Source of the DNA: Bradyrhizobium sp. CCBAU 53338
GTDB lineage: Bacteria > Pseudomonadota > Alphaproteobacteria > Rhizobiales > Xanthobacteraceae
Length of the DNA stretch: 64,000 nucleotides
Reading direction: 5' to 3'
Assembly (NCBI RefSeq): GCF_015291665.1
Contig: NZ_CP030048.1
Coordinates: forward strand, 1,054,001 to 1,118,000
Shown: in pieces, positions 7,922 to 17,093 of the stretch
Numbering within the stretch: position 1 is the first letter of the stretch
Layout of the letters: each line of letters starts with the position of its first letter
Program-made: the position numbers and the translations under genes
Notes under the pieces: model-generated
Databases searched by the model: none
What the model was told of the DNA's origin: nothing
The model's input: only the letters and a program-made list of their open reading frames with translations

Positions 7922-8077
7922 ATGCTGGTCGGCGTACTCGTCACCTTTCTCGTCATCATTCTCGTGCTCTACCTCATCAACATGCTGCCGATGGACGGCC
8001 GCGCCAAGCAGATCGCGCGCGTCATCGTCATCATCATCGGCATTGTCTCGCTTCTGAAATATCTCGCGGTTTTCTAG
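7922..8077 (+). CDS. 51-residue two-helix membrane protein (Thivi_2564-like)
   Basis: A 51-residue protein consisting of two hydrophobic helices joined by a short polar turn (LPMDGRAKQIAR). AAGGGGA lies upstream at a suitable distance, an exact EcfG promoter precedes it, and a strong terminator follows, so it is a complete independent transcription unit. Size and layout match the small Thivi_2564-family membrane proteins found across proteobacteria. Its function is unknown, and it is easily missed by length-filtered gene calling. Confidence 0.82.
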   Translation: MLVGVLVTFLVIILVLYLINMLPMDGRAKQIARVIVIIIGIVSLLKYLAVF

Positions 8078-8105
8078 ACTGGCGGACGACGCAACTGCCC
8101 AACAA

Positions 8106-8133
8106 AAAAGCCCCGACACGCGTCGGGGCTTTT
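8106..8133. terminator. bidirectional rho-independent terminator
   Basis: A GCCCCGAC / GTCGGGGC stem with an ACGC loop, flanked by A-rich and T-rich tails, lies between the convergent 51-residue gene and glcB. It would work in both directions. Confidence 0.88.
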
Positions 8134-8155
8134 GATGTCCAAACAAGCGATCCTA

Positions 8156-10321
8156 TCAGCCCGCTGCCTTCGCCTCGCGGCGGCGCGCGGTGAGGATGTA
8201 TTCGGTGTAGCCGTTCGGCTGCTCGCGGCCTTTGAAGATGAGGTCGCAGGCGGCCTTGAAGGCGACGCCGTCGAAGCCGGGCGCCATCGGCTTGTAGATT
8301 GCGTCGCCTTCGTTCTGCTTGTCGACGACGACGGCCATGCGCTTGAGCGATTCCATCACCTGCGCTTCGCTGATCACGCCCTGGTGCAGCCAGTTGGCGA
8401 GATGCTGGCTGGAGATGCGCAGTGTCGCGCGGTCTTCCATCAGGCCGACATCGTGGATGTCAGGCACCTTGGAGCAGCCGACGCCCTGGTCGATCCAGCG
8501 CACGACGTAACCCAGAATGCCCTGGCAGTTGTTGTCGATCTCCTGCTTGACGTCGTCGGGCGCCCAGTTCGACTTCGACACCGGAATGGTGAGGATGTCG
8601 GAGAGCTTTGCGCGCGGACCACCCTTCGTGAGCTCCTGCTGGCGCGCGATCACGTTGACCTGGTGATAGTGAAGGGCATGCAGCGTGGCGGCGGTCGGCG
8701 AGGGCACCCAGGCCGTGGTGGCGCCGGCCTGCGGATGCGCGAGCTTCTGTTGCAGCATGTCCGCCATCTTGTCGGGCGCGGCCCACATGCCCTTGCCAAT
8801 CTGGGCATGGCCGGGCAGGCCGTCGATCAGGCCCATGTCGACGTTCCAGTCCTCATAGGCCTTGATCCAGGCCTGCGCCTTCATCTCGTTCTTGCGGATC
8901 ATCGGACCCGCTTCCATCGAGGTGTGGATCTCGTCGCCGGTGCGGTCGAGGAAGCCGGTGTTGATGAACATGATGCGCTTGGAGGCGCGCTGGATGCAGG
9001 CTTTGAGGTTGACGGTGGTGCGCCGTTCCTCGTCCATGATGCCGACCTTGAGCGTGTTCTCAGTCAGGCCCAGCATCTTCTCGACGTGGTTGAAGATCTC
9101 GCAGGTGAACGAGACCTCGTCGGGGCCGTGCATCTTCGGCTTGACGATATAGGCCGAGCCCGTGCGGCTGTTCTTGGTCTTGGAGTTGCCCTTGAGGTCG
9201 TGAATGGCAAGCAGGCCCGAGACCGCTGCGTCGAGCAGGCCTTCCGGCACTTCCTCGCCGGCCTCGTCCAGCACCGCGTCGGTGAACATGTGGTGACCGC
9301 AATTGCGCATCAGCAGCAGGCTGCGGCCGTGCAGCTTCACCTCGCCCTTGCCGTCAGGCGTCTTGTAGGAACGGTCGGCGTTGAGCGAACGGGTCAGCGT
9401 CTTGCCGCCCTTTTCGAAGTCCGCCGACAGCGTACCGTTCATCAGCCCGAGCGTGTTGCGATAGACCAGCACCTTGTCTTCGGCATCGACGGCGGCGACC
9501 GAGTCTTCCATGTCGAGAATGGTCGAGACCGCGGCTTCCATCACCATGTCGGCGACGCCGGCCGGATCGTCCTTGCCGATCGCGCTGTTGCGGTTGATCG
9601 TCACTTCGACATGCAGGCCGTTGTTGACCAGCAGCACCGCTGACGGTGCGGCTGCATCGCCCTGGAAGCCGGCGAACTGAGCCGAGTTCTTCAGCGCTGT
9701 GGCGTTGCCGCTCTTCAGCTTCACGGCGAGTTGGCCCGCGACGACGCTATAGGCGGTGACGTCGGTGTGGCTGCCGGTCGCCAGCGGCACGGCGGCGTCG
9801 AGGAACGCCTTGGCCTTGGCGATCACCTTGTCGCCGCGCGCCTTGTTGTAACCCTTGCCGCTCTCCGTGGGATCGTGCGGGATCGCGTCGGTGCCGTAGA
9901 AGGCGTCATACAGCGAACCCCAGCGCGCATTTGCCGCGTTCAGCGCATAGCGCGCATTGGTGAGCGGCACGACCAGCTGCGGGCCGCAGATCTTGCCGAT
10001 TTCCTCGTCGACATTGGCGGTCTCGACCTTCTGCGTCGCCGGCTCCGGCACGAGATAGCCGATCTCCTTCAGGAAAGCCGTGTAGGCGTCGAGGTCGAAC
10101 GCCTTGCCCTTGTGGGCACGGTGCCAGTCGTCGATCCTGGCCTGGAGCTGATCACGGAAGGCGAGCAGCGAGCGGTTCTTCGGCCCCAGCTCCTTGATGA
10201 TGGCCGCCACCCCGGCCCAGAACGCATCCGGCGCGATCCCGGTTTTCGGGGCGGCTTCCTTGGCGATGAAATCGAAAAGGACGGGGGCGATCTTCAATCC
10301 GTGGGCGTCGACGCGTTTCAT
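8156..10321 (-). CDS. glcB: malate synthase G
   Basis: A 721-residue protein, the normal size of the G isoform. It condenses glyoxylate and acetyl-CoA to malate in the cytoplasm, for growth on acetate, glycolate or C2 units. Diagnostic stretches include [32 protein letters not shown] and [21 protein letters not shown] start at ATG 10321 (MKRVDAHGL), where homology begins. The longer frame to 10390 adds unrelated residues. It stands alone as a single-gene unit ending at a shared terminator. No isocitrate lyase or glycolate oxidase gene is in the window. Confidence 0.96.
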   Translation of the reverse strand: MKRVDAHGLKIAPVLFDFIAKEAAPKTGIAPDAFWAGVAAIIKELGPKNRSLLAFRDQLQARIDDWHRAHKGKAFDLDAYTAFLKEIGYLVPEPATQKVETANVDEEIGKICGPQLVVPLTNARYALNAANARWGSLYDAFYGTDAIPHDPTESGKGYNKARGDKVIAKAKAFLDAAVPLATGSHTDVTAYSVVAGQLAVKLKSGNATALKNSAQFAGFQGDAAAPSAVLLVNNGLHVEVTINRNSAIGKDDPAGVADMVMEAAVSTILDMEDSVAAVDAEDKVLVYRNTLGLMNGTLSADFEKGGKTLTRSLNADRSYKTPDGKGEVKLHGRSLLLMRNCGHHMFTDAVLDEAGEEVPEGLLDAAVSGLLAIHDLKGNSKTKNSRTGSAYIVKPKMHGPDEVSFTCEIFNHVEKMLGLTENTLKVGIMDEERRTTVNLKACIQRASKRIMFINTGFLDRTGDEIHTSMEAGPMIRKNEMKAQAWIKAYEDWNVDMGLIDGLPGHAQIGKGMWAAPDKMADMLQQKLAHPQAGATTAWVPSPTAATLHALHYHQVNVIARQQELTKGGPRAKLSDILTIPVSKSNWAPDDVKQEIDNNCQGILGYVVRWIDQGVGCSKVPDIHDVGLMEDRATLRISSQHLANWLHQGVISEAQVMESLKRMAVVVDKQNEGDAIYKPMAPGFDGVAFKAACDLIFKGREQPNGYTEYILTARRREAKAAG

Positions 10322-10707
10322 GATGGTCTTTCTTGTTGGAAATGGCTGTTTTTGGCTGCCTTTGACCCGCGAGCAGCAAAATGCGCCCATAAGGGGCGGC
10401 TTTCAGGACCTATTAGCCCCAAAATCGGTGCGGTGAGAAGACCCCAAGGGGCTTGTCAAAATGTCAAGACGAGGTGTCCAGGGCTGCTCGTTTTACAGGC
10501 TTGAGTCCGGCTCGACGCCGCACGCGCAAATGCGCTCCCTCCCCCCTTGCGGGGAGGGCGGGGGAGAGGGGTAGCCCAGGAAAAGGCGTATCAGTTCTCG
10601 CTTGAGAGAGTCCCCGTGTGGACCCCTCTCCCTAACCCTCCCCCACAAGGGGGGAGGGAACGCACTGCCTGCGTGGCGGCAGTGTGCGCACCACGCGGAC
10701 GTCCGCC
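10322..10707. other. gene-free interval upstream of glcB
   Basis: Holds the glcB leader and, from 10535, an imperfect palindromic repeat. A TTGACA hexamer is readable on the minus strand near 10460, but I could not pair it with a convincing -10 element. No coding sequence supported. Confidence 0.5.
10535..10661. repeat. intergenic palindromic repeat (CCCTCCCC...CAAGGGGGGAGGG type)
   Basis: Two G/C-run arms in inverted orientation (10535-10578 and 10622-10661) with an unrelated middle. The same arm type appears at 35142-35163 and around the IS ends at 35234-35244 and 36365-36380, which shows a dispersed family. Confidence 0.7.
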
Positions 10708-12624
10708 TCAAATATTCGCGGCGAGGTCCACGAGTTCGTCGAACAGCACGCCTGATGTCTTCAGCATCTGCTCGATCTCATCCGCCGCCTCGGCAACCGT
10801 CCGCGTCGAGGTGTCGATCACAAGCTCAGCCGCCTCCGGCCGCTCGTAGTCGTTGCCGATGCCGGTGAACGAGGCCAGCGCGCCGGCGCGGGCCTTCTTG
10901 TAGTGGCCCTTGGGGTCGCGCTCCTCGCAGACATCGGCCGGCGTCGCGACATGGATTTCGCGGAACGCGGTGTCGGCGATGCGGCGTGCGGTGGCGCGGT
11001 CCTCGCGGGCGGGCGAGACGGCGGCGACGATGGCGATATGGCCGTTGCGCGCCAGATGCGTCGCGACCTCGGCCAGCCTGCGGATGTTCTCGCTGCGGTC
11101 GGTGGCGGAGAAGCCGAGATCGCCGTTGAGTCCGGCACGCAGCGTGTCGCCGTCGAGCAGGATCGGCGAGCCGCCGTTGGTGAAGAGACGCCGCTCCAGT
11201 GCCTTCGCCAGCGTCGACTTGCCGGAGGCGGGCAGGCCGGTGAGCCAGACCACGGCACCGTTGTGGCGATAGCGCGCCGAGCGCTCGTCGGCGCGCAGCG
11301 CCGATTCCACCGGCACGATGTCGACGGGCACGGCGCGCTGGCCGGCATCGACCGACAGCACGAGACCGCCGCCGGCGATACGTCCGGAGACCTCGATCAC
11401 AAGGCGGCCGGTGCGGGGATTCTCCGTGTAGGGATCGGTTGCGATCGGATTGGACAGCGAGATGTCGATCTCGCCGACATGGTTGCGGCCGATCGCCTTG
11501 TTCTCGCTGCTCGATAGCTCGCCGGGGTCGACCGCCTTCTCGATGGCGACGACGGTGGCGCGGCTTTCCTTCGGTCCGCAGCGGACCAGCAGTTGGTCCC
11601 CCTTGGCGAGCGGCTTGTCGTGCAGCCAGAAGATGCGCGCGCGCAGTCGGCGCGTCTCGCGCGGAGCGGTGCTCGCATGCGCGATGATGTCGCCGCGCTC
11701 GATGAACAATTCGCGGTCGAGCGTGATGCCGACCGAGCGGCCGGCACCCTGACGGCCAGCGACCGGCGTCACCGGCCAGCTCTCGACCGTCTTGATCCTG
11801 GCGATCTTGCCCGCGGGCATGATCACGATCTCGTCGCCGGCAATCAGGCTCCCGGATTCGATGCGGCCGGCCACGATGCGACGGTCGTCGAACTTGTAGA
11901 TTGCCTGCACCGGCAGCCGCAGCGCCAGCGCTTCCAGCGGCCGGGCCGGTTCGAGCCGATCGAGTGCCTCGACCACGGTCGGGCCCTTGTACCAGCCAAT
12001 GCGGCCGGTGCGCTCGGCGACGCCGTCGCCGTCGCGGGCGGAAATCGGGATCACCGCGGTCGGCTTCACGCCGAGGCCGTTGAGATGCGCCGAGATCTCG
12101 TCGCTGATGTCCTTGAAACGGCCGGCGGAGAAGTCGACGCGGTCCATCTTGTTGACGACCACGGCGACCTGCTTCACGCCGAGCAGATGCAGCAGATAGC
12201 CGTGGCGGCGGGTCTGGTCGCGCACGCCTTCGAGCGCGTCGATGATCAACACCGCGCCGTCAGCCTGCGAGGCGCCGGTGATCATGTTGCGCAAAAATTC
12301 GGCGTGGCCGGGCGCGTCGATCAGCACGATGTCGCGCGAATTGGTGCGGAAGCGGATCTGCGTGGTGTCGATGGTGATGCCTTGGTCGCGCTCAGTCTGG
12401 AGCGCGTCGAGCAGGAACGACCATTCGAACGGCATGCCGCGCCGCGCGCTGACGGCTTTGAGCATTTCGAGCTTGCCATCGGGTAGGCTGCCGGTCTCGT
12501 GCAGGAGGCGACCGACCAGCGTCGACTTGCCGTGGTCGACATGGCCGACGATGACAATGCGCACTTGGGGACGCGTGGTGCCGTTCGGCGTGGCGGGCGA
12601 CGTAGGAGTGACGAGCATGTTCAT
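10708..12624 (-). CDS. cysNC: bifunctional sulfate adenylyltransferase subunit 1 / adenylylsulfate kinase (CysN-CysC)
   Basis: A 638-residue fusion. The N-terminal CysN GTPase domain has GHVDHGKST, DAPGHAEF and NKMD. The C-terminal CysC (APS kinase) domain has GLPASGKST and the DGDTLR/ENIRR motifs. CysN with CysD makes APS from sulfate and ATP, using GTP hydrolysis. CysC phosphorylates APS to PAPS. I start at ATG 12624, 20 nt after cysD ends, so the two form an operon with cysD first. The same frame extends to 12996 but overlaps cysD. This fused form is called NodQ when it serves Nod factor sulfation, but the context here is housekeeping assimilation. Confidence 0.95.
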   Translation of the reverse strand: MNMLVTPTSPATPNGTTRPQVRIVIVGHVDHGKSTLVGRLLHETGSLPDGKLEMLKAVSARRGMPFEWSFLLDALQTERDQGITIDTTQIRFRTNSRDIVLIDAPGHAEFLRNMITGASQADGAVLIIDALEGVRDQTRRHGYLLHLLGVKQVAVVVNKMDRVDFSAGRFKDISDEISAHLNGLGVKPTAVIPISARDGDGVAERTGRIGWYKGPTVVEALDRLEPARPLEALALRLPVQAIYKFDDRRIVAGRIESGSLIAGDEIVIMPAGKIARIKTVESWPVTPVAGRQGAGRSVGITLDRELFIERGDIIAHASTAPRETRRLRARIFWLHDKPLAKGDQLLVRCGPKESRATVVAIEKAVDPGELSSSENKAIGRNHVGEIDISLSNPIATDPYTENPRTGRLVIEVSGRIAGGGLVLSVDAGQRAVPVDIVPVESALRADERSARYRHNGAVVWLTGLPASGKSTLAKALERRLFTNGGSPILLDGDTLRAGLNGDLGFSATDRSENIRRLAEVATHLARNGHIAIVAAVSPAREDRATARRIADTAFREIHVATPADVCEERDPKGHYKKARAGALASFTGIGNDYERPEAAELVIDTSTRTVAEAADEIEQMLKTSGVLFDELVDLAANI

Positions 12625-12644
12625 GACCGCGATGCGTCCTTGAA

Positions 12645-13532
12645 TCAGAGATAGCCGGCGACGCGCAGACGCTCGAAAGCGTCCTCGGTCTCGTGGTCGA
12701 GCGCGCGGCCCGCGCGCTCCGGCACCTTGGTCTGCTCGAGCTCGGCCAGGATCTCGTCGATGTTCGACGCGGTCGAGGCGACGGGATTGGTGATGTCCTG
12801 ATCGCCCAGCGAGCGATAGCGCTTGCCGTCCTTGGCGAGATAGAGCGGGATGATCGGGATGTTCTCGCGCTTGGTGTAGGCCCAGATGTCGGCCTCGGTC
12901 CAATGCAGGATCGGATGGATACGCAAATGCGCGCCCTGCGGCGGCGATGCGTTGAAATGGTCCCAGAACTCGGGCGGCTGGTCGCGCACGTCCCAATTGC
13001 CCTCCAGGCCGCGCGGCGAAAACACGCGCTCCTTGGCGCGGGTGGCTTCCTCGTCGCGACGAATACCGGCGATCAGGCCGTCAAAGCCGTATTTCGCCAG
13101 CGCCATCTTGAGACCTTCGGTCTTGCGCGCGGCGGAACGGGCGGCCGGCGGCAGCGTTGGATCGACGGCATCGATGGGCGGGCAGGGCTCGACACGAAGA
13201 TCGAGCTCCCACTCTTTCCCGTAACGATCGCGAAAACGATACATCTCCGGAAACTTCTTGCCGGTGTCGACATGGAGGGCTGGGAACGGCACGCGGCCGA
13301 AGAACGCTTTCCGCGCCAGCCAGATCATGACGTTGGAGTCCTTGCCGAGCGACCACAGCAGGGCAATCTTCTTCAGGCGGGCAAAGGCCTCGCGGAAAAT
13401 GTAGATGCTCTGGGCCTCGAGCTGGTCGAGATGGTCCATGCTGGGCGCGGCCTGCTCGATCGCGTTTTGCTCTGAAACGGAAGCTGCGAAACCCAGCCCA
13501 TCTGCGCCGGAATCGGTCCTGAGAAGATGCAT
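12645..13532 (-). CDS. cysD: sulfate adenylyltransferase subunit 2 (CysD)
   Basis: A 295-residue ATP-sulfurylase small subunit. The PP-loop-type motif is SLGKDS near residue 55. It is followed by LHVDTGKKFPEMY and the C-terminal RSLGDQDIT, all typical of CysD. It is the first gene of the minus-strand cysD-cysNC operon, divergent from cysG. Start chosen at ATG 13532. A downstream ATG (MDHLDQLEAQ) is an alternative, and a longer frame reaches 13622, which would run into the divergent promoter region. Confidence 0.95.
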   Translation of the reverse strand: MHLLRTDSGADGLGFAASVSEQNAIEQAAPSMDHLDQLEAQSIYIFREAFARLKKIALLWSLGKDSNVMIWLARKAFFGRVPFPALHVDTGKKFPEMYRFRDRYGKEWELDLRVEPCPPIDAVDPTLPPAARSAARKTEGLKMALAKYGFDGLIAGIRRDEEATRAKERVFSPRGLEGNWDVRDQPPEFWDHFNASPPQGAHLRIHPILHWTEADIWAYTKRENIPIIPLYLAKDGKRYRSLGDQDITNPVASTASNIDEILAELEQTKVPERAGRALDHETEDAFERLRVAGYL

Positions 13533-13560
13533 CTCTGCCACTTTGCGTTTGGAGGCGAAT

Positions 13561-13633
13561 TTTCTATAGTTGCGGTGCAAGAGAGAAGAAAAAATTTTCT
13601 CTTTGCGCGCTCGAAACGACACATATATAGAAA
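13561..13633. promoter_or_regulatory. divergent cysD/cysG promoter region with nested inverted repeats
   Basis: The only clearly AT-rich island in this stretch. It has TTTCTATA at 13561-13568 and its exact reverse complement TATAGAAA at 13626-13633. Between them, AGAGAA-N9-TTCTCT (13582-13602) forms a second inverted repeat. The symmetry fits two outward promoters sharing one operator, possibly for a CysB-like LysR regulator. The regulator identity is inference. Confidence 0.5.
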
Positions 13634-13675
13634 ATAATTCCAGTCAACCCCGGATGTGGGGGAAGCGAGTATCGC

Positions 13676-15112
13676 ATGCGGTTCTTGCCGGTGTTCCTCG
13701 ATCTCAAGGCCGGTCCGGTGGTCCTCATCGGCGCGGGTGAGCTTTTGCGCGCAAAATTGCGCGTGCTTGCCGCCGCCGGTGCGCGCATCCGCGTGCATGC
13801 GATCGATGGTAATCATGAGCTGGGTCTGAGTTCCGAAGGCGCTGCGCGTATCGAGACCGCCACCGCCGATCCGCTCACCGCCGATCTCTCGGGCGTCATT
13901 GCGATCGTCTGCGCGGGCGCGGGCGATGTTGGTGTGGCGATGTCGGCGCGGGCAAAATCGCTCGGCCTGCCCGTCAACGTCATGGACGATCTCGAACATT
14001 CCAGCTTCATCTTCCCTGCCATCGTCGATCGCGGCGACGTCGTGGTCGCGGTCGGCACCGGCGGCACCTCGCCGGTGGTGGCGCGGCGCGTGCGCGAGAA
14101 GATCGAGGCGCTGCTGCCGGCGCGCATCGGCGAACTCGCCGAGTTCATCGGCGGCTTCCGCAAGTCCATCAACGAGCGCATTGCCGAGTTTCCGCTGCGC
14201 CGCCGCTTCTGGGAGCGCGTCATCGACGGTCCGATCGGAGCGTCCGTGCTCGCGGGCCGCAGGGCCGACGCGGATGCCGCGCTCAAGGCGATTGCCGATC
14301 CGTCCGGTTTCGCACGAGCCGACAAGCCGGACGGCTCCGTTGCGCTGGTCGGCGCCGGTCCCGGCGATCCCGACCTCCTCACCATCAAGGCCCTGCGCGC
14401 GCTCCAGGATGCCGACATCGTTTTCCACGACGAGCTGGTTTCACCAGAGATCCTTGATCGCATCCGCCGCGATACGACGCGCGTGGCAGTGGGCCGTCGC
14501 GTCGGCAAGCCCGGCATCGGCCAGGACGCCATCAACAAGCGCATGATCGAGGCCGCGCAAGCCGGCCAGCGCGTGGTGCGGCTGAAGGGCGGCGATCCCT
14601 TCGTGTTCGGCCGCGGCGGCGAAGAGGTGGAAGCGCTTCGCGCTGCCGGCGTCGCCTATTCGATCATTCCCGGCATCACCGCCGGACTCGGCGGTGCCGC
14701 CGAGTTCGAAGTGCCGCTGACCTATCGCCATGAAGCGACCCGCATCACCTTCCTCACCGCGCACAAGGCACGCGATGCTGAGGCCGTGGATTGGTCGACG
14801 CTGACCGACACCAAGATGACTGTCGTGGTCTACATGGGCATAACCGCTGCGCCCGCGATCCGTGCCGGGCTGTTCGCCGCCGGCCGCTCGCCGGAGACAC
14901 CCGTCGGCGTGTTTGCCCGCGTGACGCGTCCCGACGCGCAAGGCGCGATCGGCACGCTGCGCGACCTGCCGGAGCTCGTACGGCAGACCGATGGCGGTCC
15001 CGCCATCCTCGTCATCGGCGACGTGGTCCGGCATGCCGGTTCGCTTCTCCGCCAACCCTCCAAGAAAAACCCAGCTCAAATCATCTCTGACCTATTGGAT
15101 GCAGCCGAATGA
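13676..15112 (+). CDS. cysG: siroheme synthase CysG
   Basis: A 478-residue trifunctional enzyme. The N-terminal Rossmann precorrin-2 dehydrogenase/ferrochelatase domain spans about residues 1-205. The C-terminal uroporphyrinogen-III methyltransferase domain starts at about residue 218 with LVGAGPGDPDLLTIKAL and contains RLKGGDPFVFGRGGEE and PGITAG. It makes siroheme, the cofactor of the CysI reductase encoded two genes downstream. GGGGAAG precedes the ATG. Its stop overlaps the next start (ATGA), showing translational coupling. Confidence 0.94.
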   Translation: MRFLPVFLDLKAGPVVLIGAGELLRAKLRVLAAAGARIRVHAIDGNHELGLSSEGAARIETATADPLTADLSGVIAIVCAGAGDVGVAMSARAKSLGLPVNVMDDLEHSSFIFPAIVDRGDVVVAVGTGGTSPVVARRVREKIEALLPARIGELAEFIGGFRKSINERIAEFPLRRRFWERVIDGPIGASVLAGRRADADAALKAIADPSGFARADKPDGSVALVGAGPGDPDLLTIKALRALQDADIVFHDELVSPEILDRIRRDTTRVAVGRRVGKPGIGQDAINKRMIEAAQAGQRVVRLKGGDPFVFGRGGEEVEALRAAGVAYSIIPGITAGLGGAAEFEVPLTYRHEATRITFLTAHKARDAEAVDWSTLTDTKMTVVVYMGITAAPAIRAGLFAAGRSPETPVGVFARVTRPDAQGAIGTLRDLPELVRQTDGGPAILVIGDVVRHAGSLLRQPSKKNPAQIISDLLDAAE

Positions 15113-15426
15113 CCTCCCCGCTTGAACAGAAGAAGATCAAAATCGCCGGCCCCTCGGTTGTGACCGCCAACCGTACCTGGGACGGCATCGTGGTGTACCG
15201 CACCGCTGCCAGGAGCTGGTCCGCGGACCTCTCGGAAGCCGCGATCGTGCGCAACTCGGACGACGCCAAGGCCTTGCTTGCAGAGTCGGTCGCCGATGAC
15301 GTCGGCGCGATCGGTCCCTATATCGCCCCGGTGCAGGTCGGCGCGGACGGCAAGATCGAACCGGGCAATCTGCGCGAACAGATCCGCCGCACCGGCGTGA
15401 CCATCGGTCAGTCGGCCCAGGCTTAA
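15109..15426 (+). CDS. DUF2849 domain-containing protein
   Basis: A 105-residue soluble protein of the DUF2849 family. Alphaproteobacteria often encode it between cysG and the sulfite reductase gene, exactly as here. It overlaps cysG by 4 nt and ends 11 nt before cysI. The sequence has WDGIVVYRT near residue 25 and no signal peptide or membrane segment. Its fixed place suggests an accessory role in sulfite/nitrite reductase maturation, electron supply or control. This is inference, as no function is established to my knowledge. Confidence 0.85.
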   Translation: MTSPLEQKKIKIAGPSVVTANRTWDGIVVYRTAARSWSADLSEAAIVRNSDDAKALLAESVADDVGAIGPYIAPVQVGADGKIEPGNLREQIRRTGVTIGQSAQA

Positions 15427-15437
15427 GGCATTCGCTT

Positions 15438-17093
15438 ATGTACGCTTACGACGAAATCGACCGCACGCTCGTCAACGAGCGCGTCTCGGAGTTCCGCGAC
15501 CAGGTGAAGCGCCGCCTCTCCGGCGAGCTCACCGAGGACGAGTTCAAGATCCTGCGCCTGCAGAACGGCGTCTATCTGCAATTGCACGCCTACATGTTCC
15601 GCGTCGCGATTCCTTACGGAACGCTGGCGACGAACCAACTGCGGGCGCTGGCCCATGTCGCACGCAAGTACGACCGCAGCTACGGCCACTTCACCACCCG
15701 GCAGAACATCCAGTTCAACTGGATCAAGCTCGCCGAGTTGCCGGACGCCCTGGAAGATCTCGCCAGGGTCGGCATCCATGCGATGCAGACCTCCGGCAAC
15801 AACATGCGCAACGTCACCTCGGACCAGTGGGCCGGCGTCGCGCCGGGCGAGATCGAGGATCCGCGCATCTGGTCGGAGCTGATCCGCCAGCACACCACAC
15901 TGCATCCTGAGTTCTCGTTCCTGCCGCGCAAGTTCAAGATTGCGATCACCGCGTCGGACCACGACCGCGCCGCGATCAAGATCCACGACATCGGGCTGAA
16001 GCTGATCAAGAACGAGAAGGGCGAGACCGGCTTCGAGGTGCTCGTCGGCGGCGGCCTCGGCCGCACGCCGTTCATCGGCAAGACCATCAAGCACTTCGTG
16101 CACGGCCGCGATATCCTCAGCTACATCGAGGCTATCCTGCGCGTCTACAACCAGTACGGCCGCCGCGACAACATCTACAAGGCACGCATCAAGATACTGG
16201 TGCACGAGCTCGGCATCGAGAAATTCTCGCGCGAGGTCGAGGAGGAGTGGCAACACATCCGCAACTCCTCGCTCCAGATCGACGACGAGGTGATCGAGGA
16301 CATCCGCTCGCGCTTCACCTACCCCGCTTACGAAAAGCTGCCGCATATGCCGGACGAGCTGCGTCAGGCCGCGGCCGATGCCGACTTCGAGGTGTGGCGC
16401 AAGAACTCGGTCGCCCCTCACAAGGTGCAGGGCTATTCCATCGTCACCATCTCGCTGAAGCCGATCGGCGCACCTCCGGGCGACGCCACGGCGGATCAGA
16501 TGGACGCGCTGGCCGATCTCGCCGACAAATATTCCTTTGGCGAGATCCGCGTCGGCCACGAGCAGAACCTGGCACTGCCGCACGTCGCCAAGCGGGACCT
16601 GCCGGCGCTGTGGAAGGCGCTCGACAAGCTCGGGCTGGCGACGCCCAACGTCAATCTGATCACGGACATCATCGCTTGTCCCGGTCTCGACTACTGCTCG
16701 TTGGCGAACGCGCGCTCGATCCCGATCGCGCAGGAACTGACGCGGCGCTTCGCCAACCACGAGCTCGCGAACCTGATCGGCCGGCTCCACATCAACATCT
16801 CCGGCTGCATCAATGCCTGCGGTCACCACCATGTCGGCCACATTGGCATTCTCGGCGTCGAGAAGAACGGCGAGGAGGTCTACCAGATCACCATCGGCGG
16901 CCGTGCCGACGAGGGCGCGGCGCTGGGCAATCTGATCGGCCCCGGCGTCAAGTTCGACGAGGTCGCCGACGTCATCGAAGACGTCGTGGAAGCCTATCTT
17001 GCGCTGCGCGAGCGGCCCGAAGAGCTGTTCATCGACACGGTGAAGCGGCTCGGTGTCGAACCCTTCAAGGAGCGCGTCTATGCCACTCGTTAA
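15438..17093 (+). CDS. cysI: nitrite/sulfite reductase hemoprotein (CysI type)
   Basis: A 551-residue siroheme/[4Fe-4S] reductase that converts sulfite to sulfide with six electrons. Two cluster-binding pairs are visible: CPGLDYC (C-x5-C) and CINAC (C-x3-C). The substrate/siroheme-region motifs HFTTRQNIQFNW and TSGNNMRNVTSD are also present. No cysJ flavoprotein lies nearby, so electrons probably come from ferredoxin or another small donor, as in many alphaproteobacteria. A nitrite reductase role is the alternative, but the operon partners (CysG, CysH) favour sulfite. Confidence 0.92.
   Translation: MYAYDEIDRTLVNERVSEFRDQVKRRLSGELTEDEFKILRLQNGVYLQLHAYMFRVAIPYGTLATNQLRALAHVARKYDRSYGHFTTRQNIQFNWIKLAELPDALEDLARVGIHAMQTSGNNMRNVTSDQWAGVAPGEIEDPRIWSELIRQHTTLHPEFSFLPRKFKIAITASDHDRAAIKIHDIGLKLIKNEKGETGFEVLVGGGLGRTPFIGKTIKHFVHGRDILSYIEAILRVYNQYGRRDNIYKARIKILVHELGIEKFSREVEEEWQHIRNSSLQIDDEVIEDIRSRFTYPAYEKLPHMPDELRQAAADADFEVWRKNSVAPHKVQGYSIVTISLKPIGAPPGDATADQMDALADLADKYSFGEIRVGHEQNLALPHVAKRDLPALWKALDKLGLATPNVNLITDIIACPGLDYCSLANARSIPIAQELTRRFANHELANLIGRLHINISGCINACGHHHVGHIGILGVEKNGEEVYQITIGGRADEGAALGNLIGPGVKFDEVADVIEDVVEAYLALRERPEELFIDTVKRLGVEPFKERVYATR

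Noticed and set aside
8132..9643. Long plus-strand frame opposite glcB
   Set aside because: Antisense artefact. Malate synthase G is certain on the other strand.
10440..10480. Sigma-70 promoter or operator for glcB from the CTTGTCAAAATGTCAAG stretch
   Set aside because: A TTGACA hexamer can be read on the minus strand, but no acceptable -10 element follows at 16-18 nt.
10708..12624. nodQ, i.e. a symbiotic Nod factor sulfation gene
   Set aside because: No nod box or other nod genes. Arrangement with cysD and the divergent cys operon points to housekeeping sulfate assimilation.
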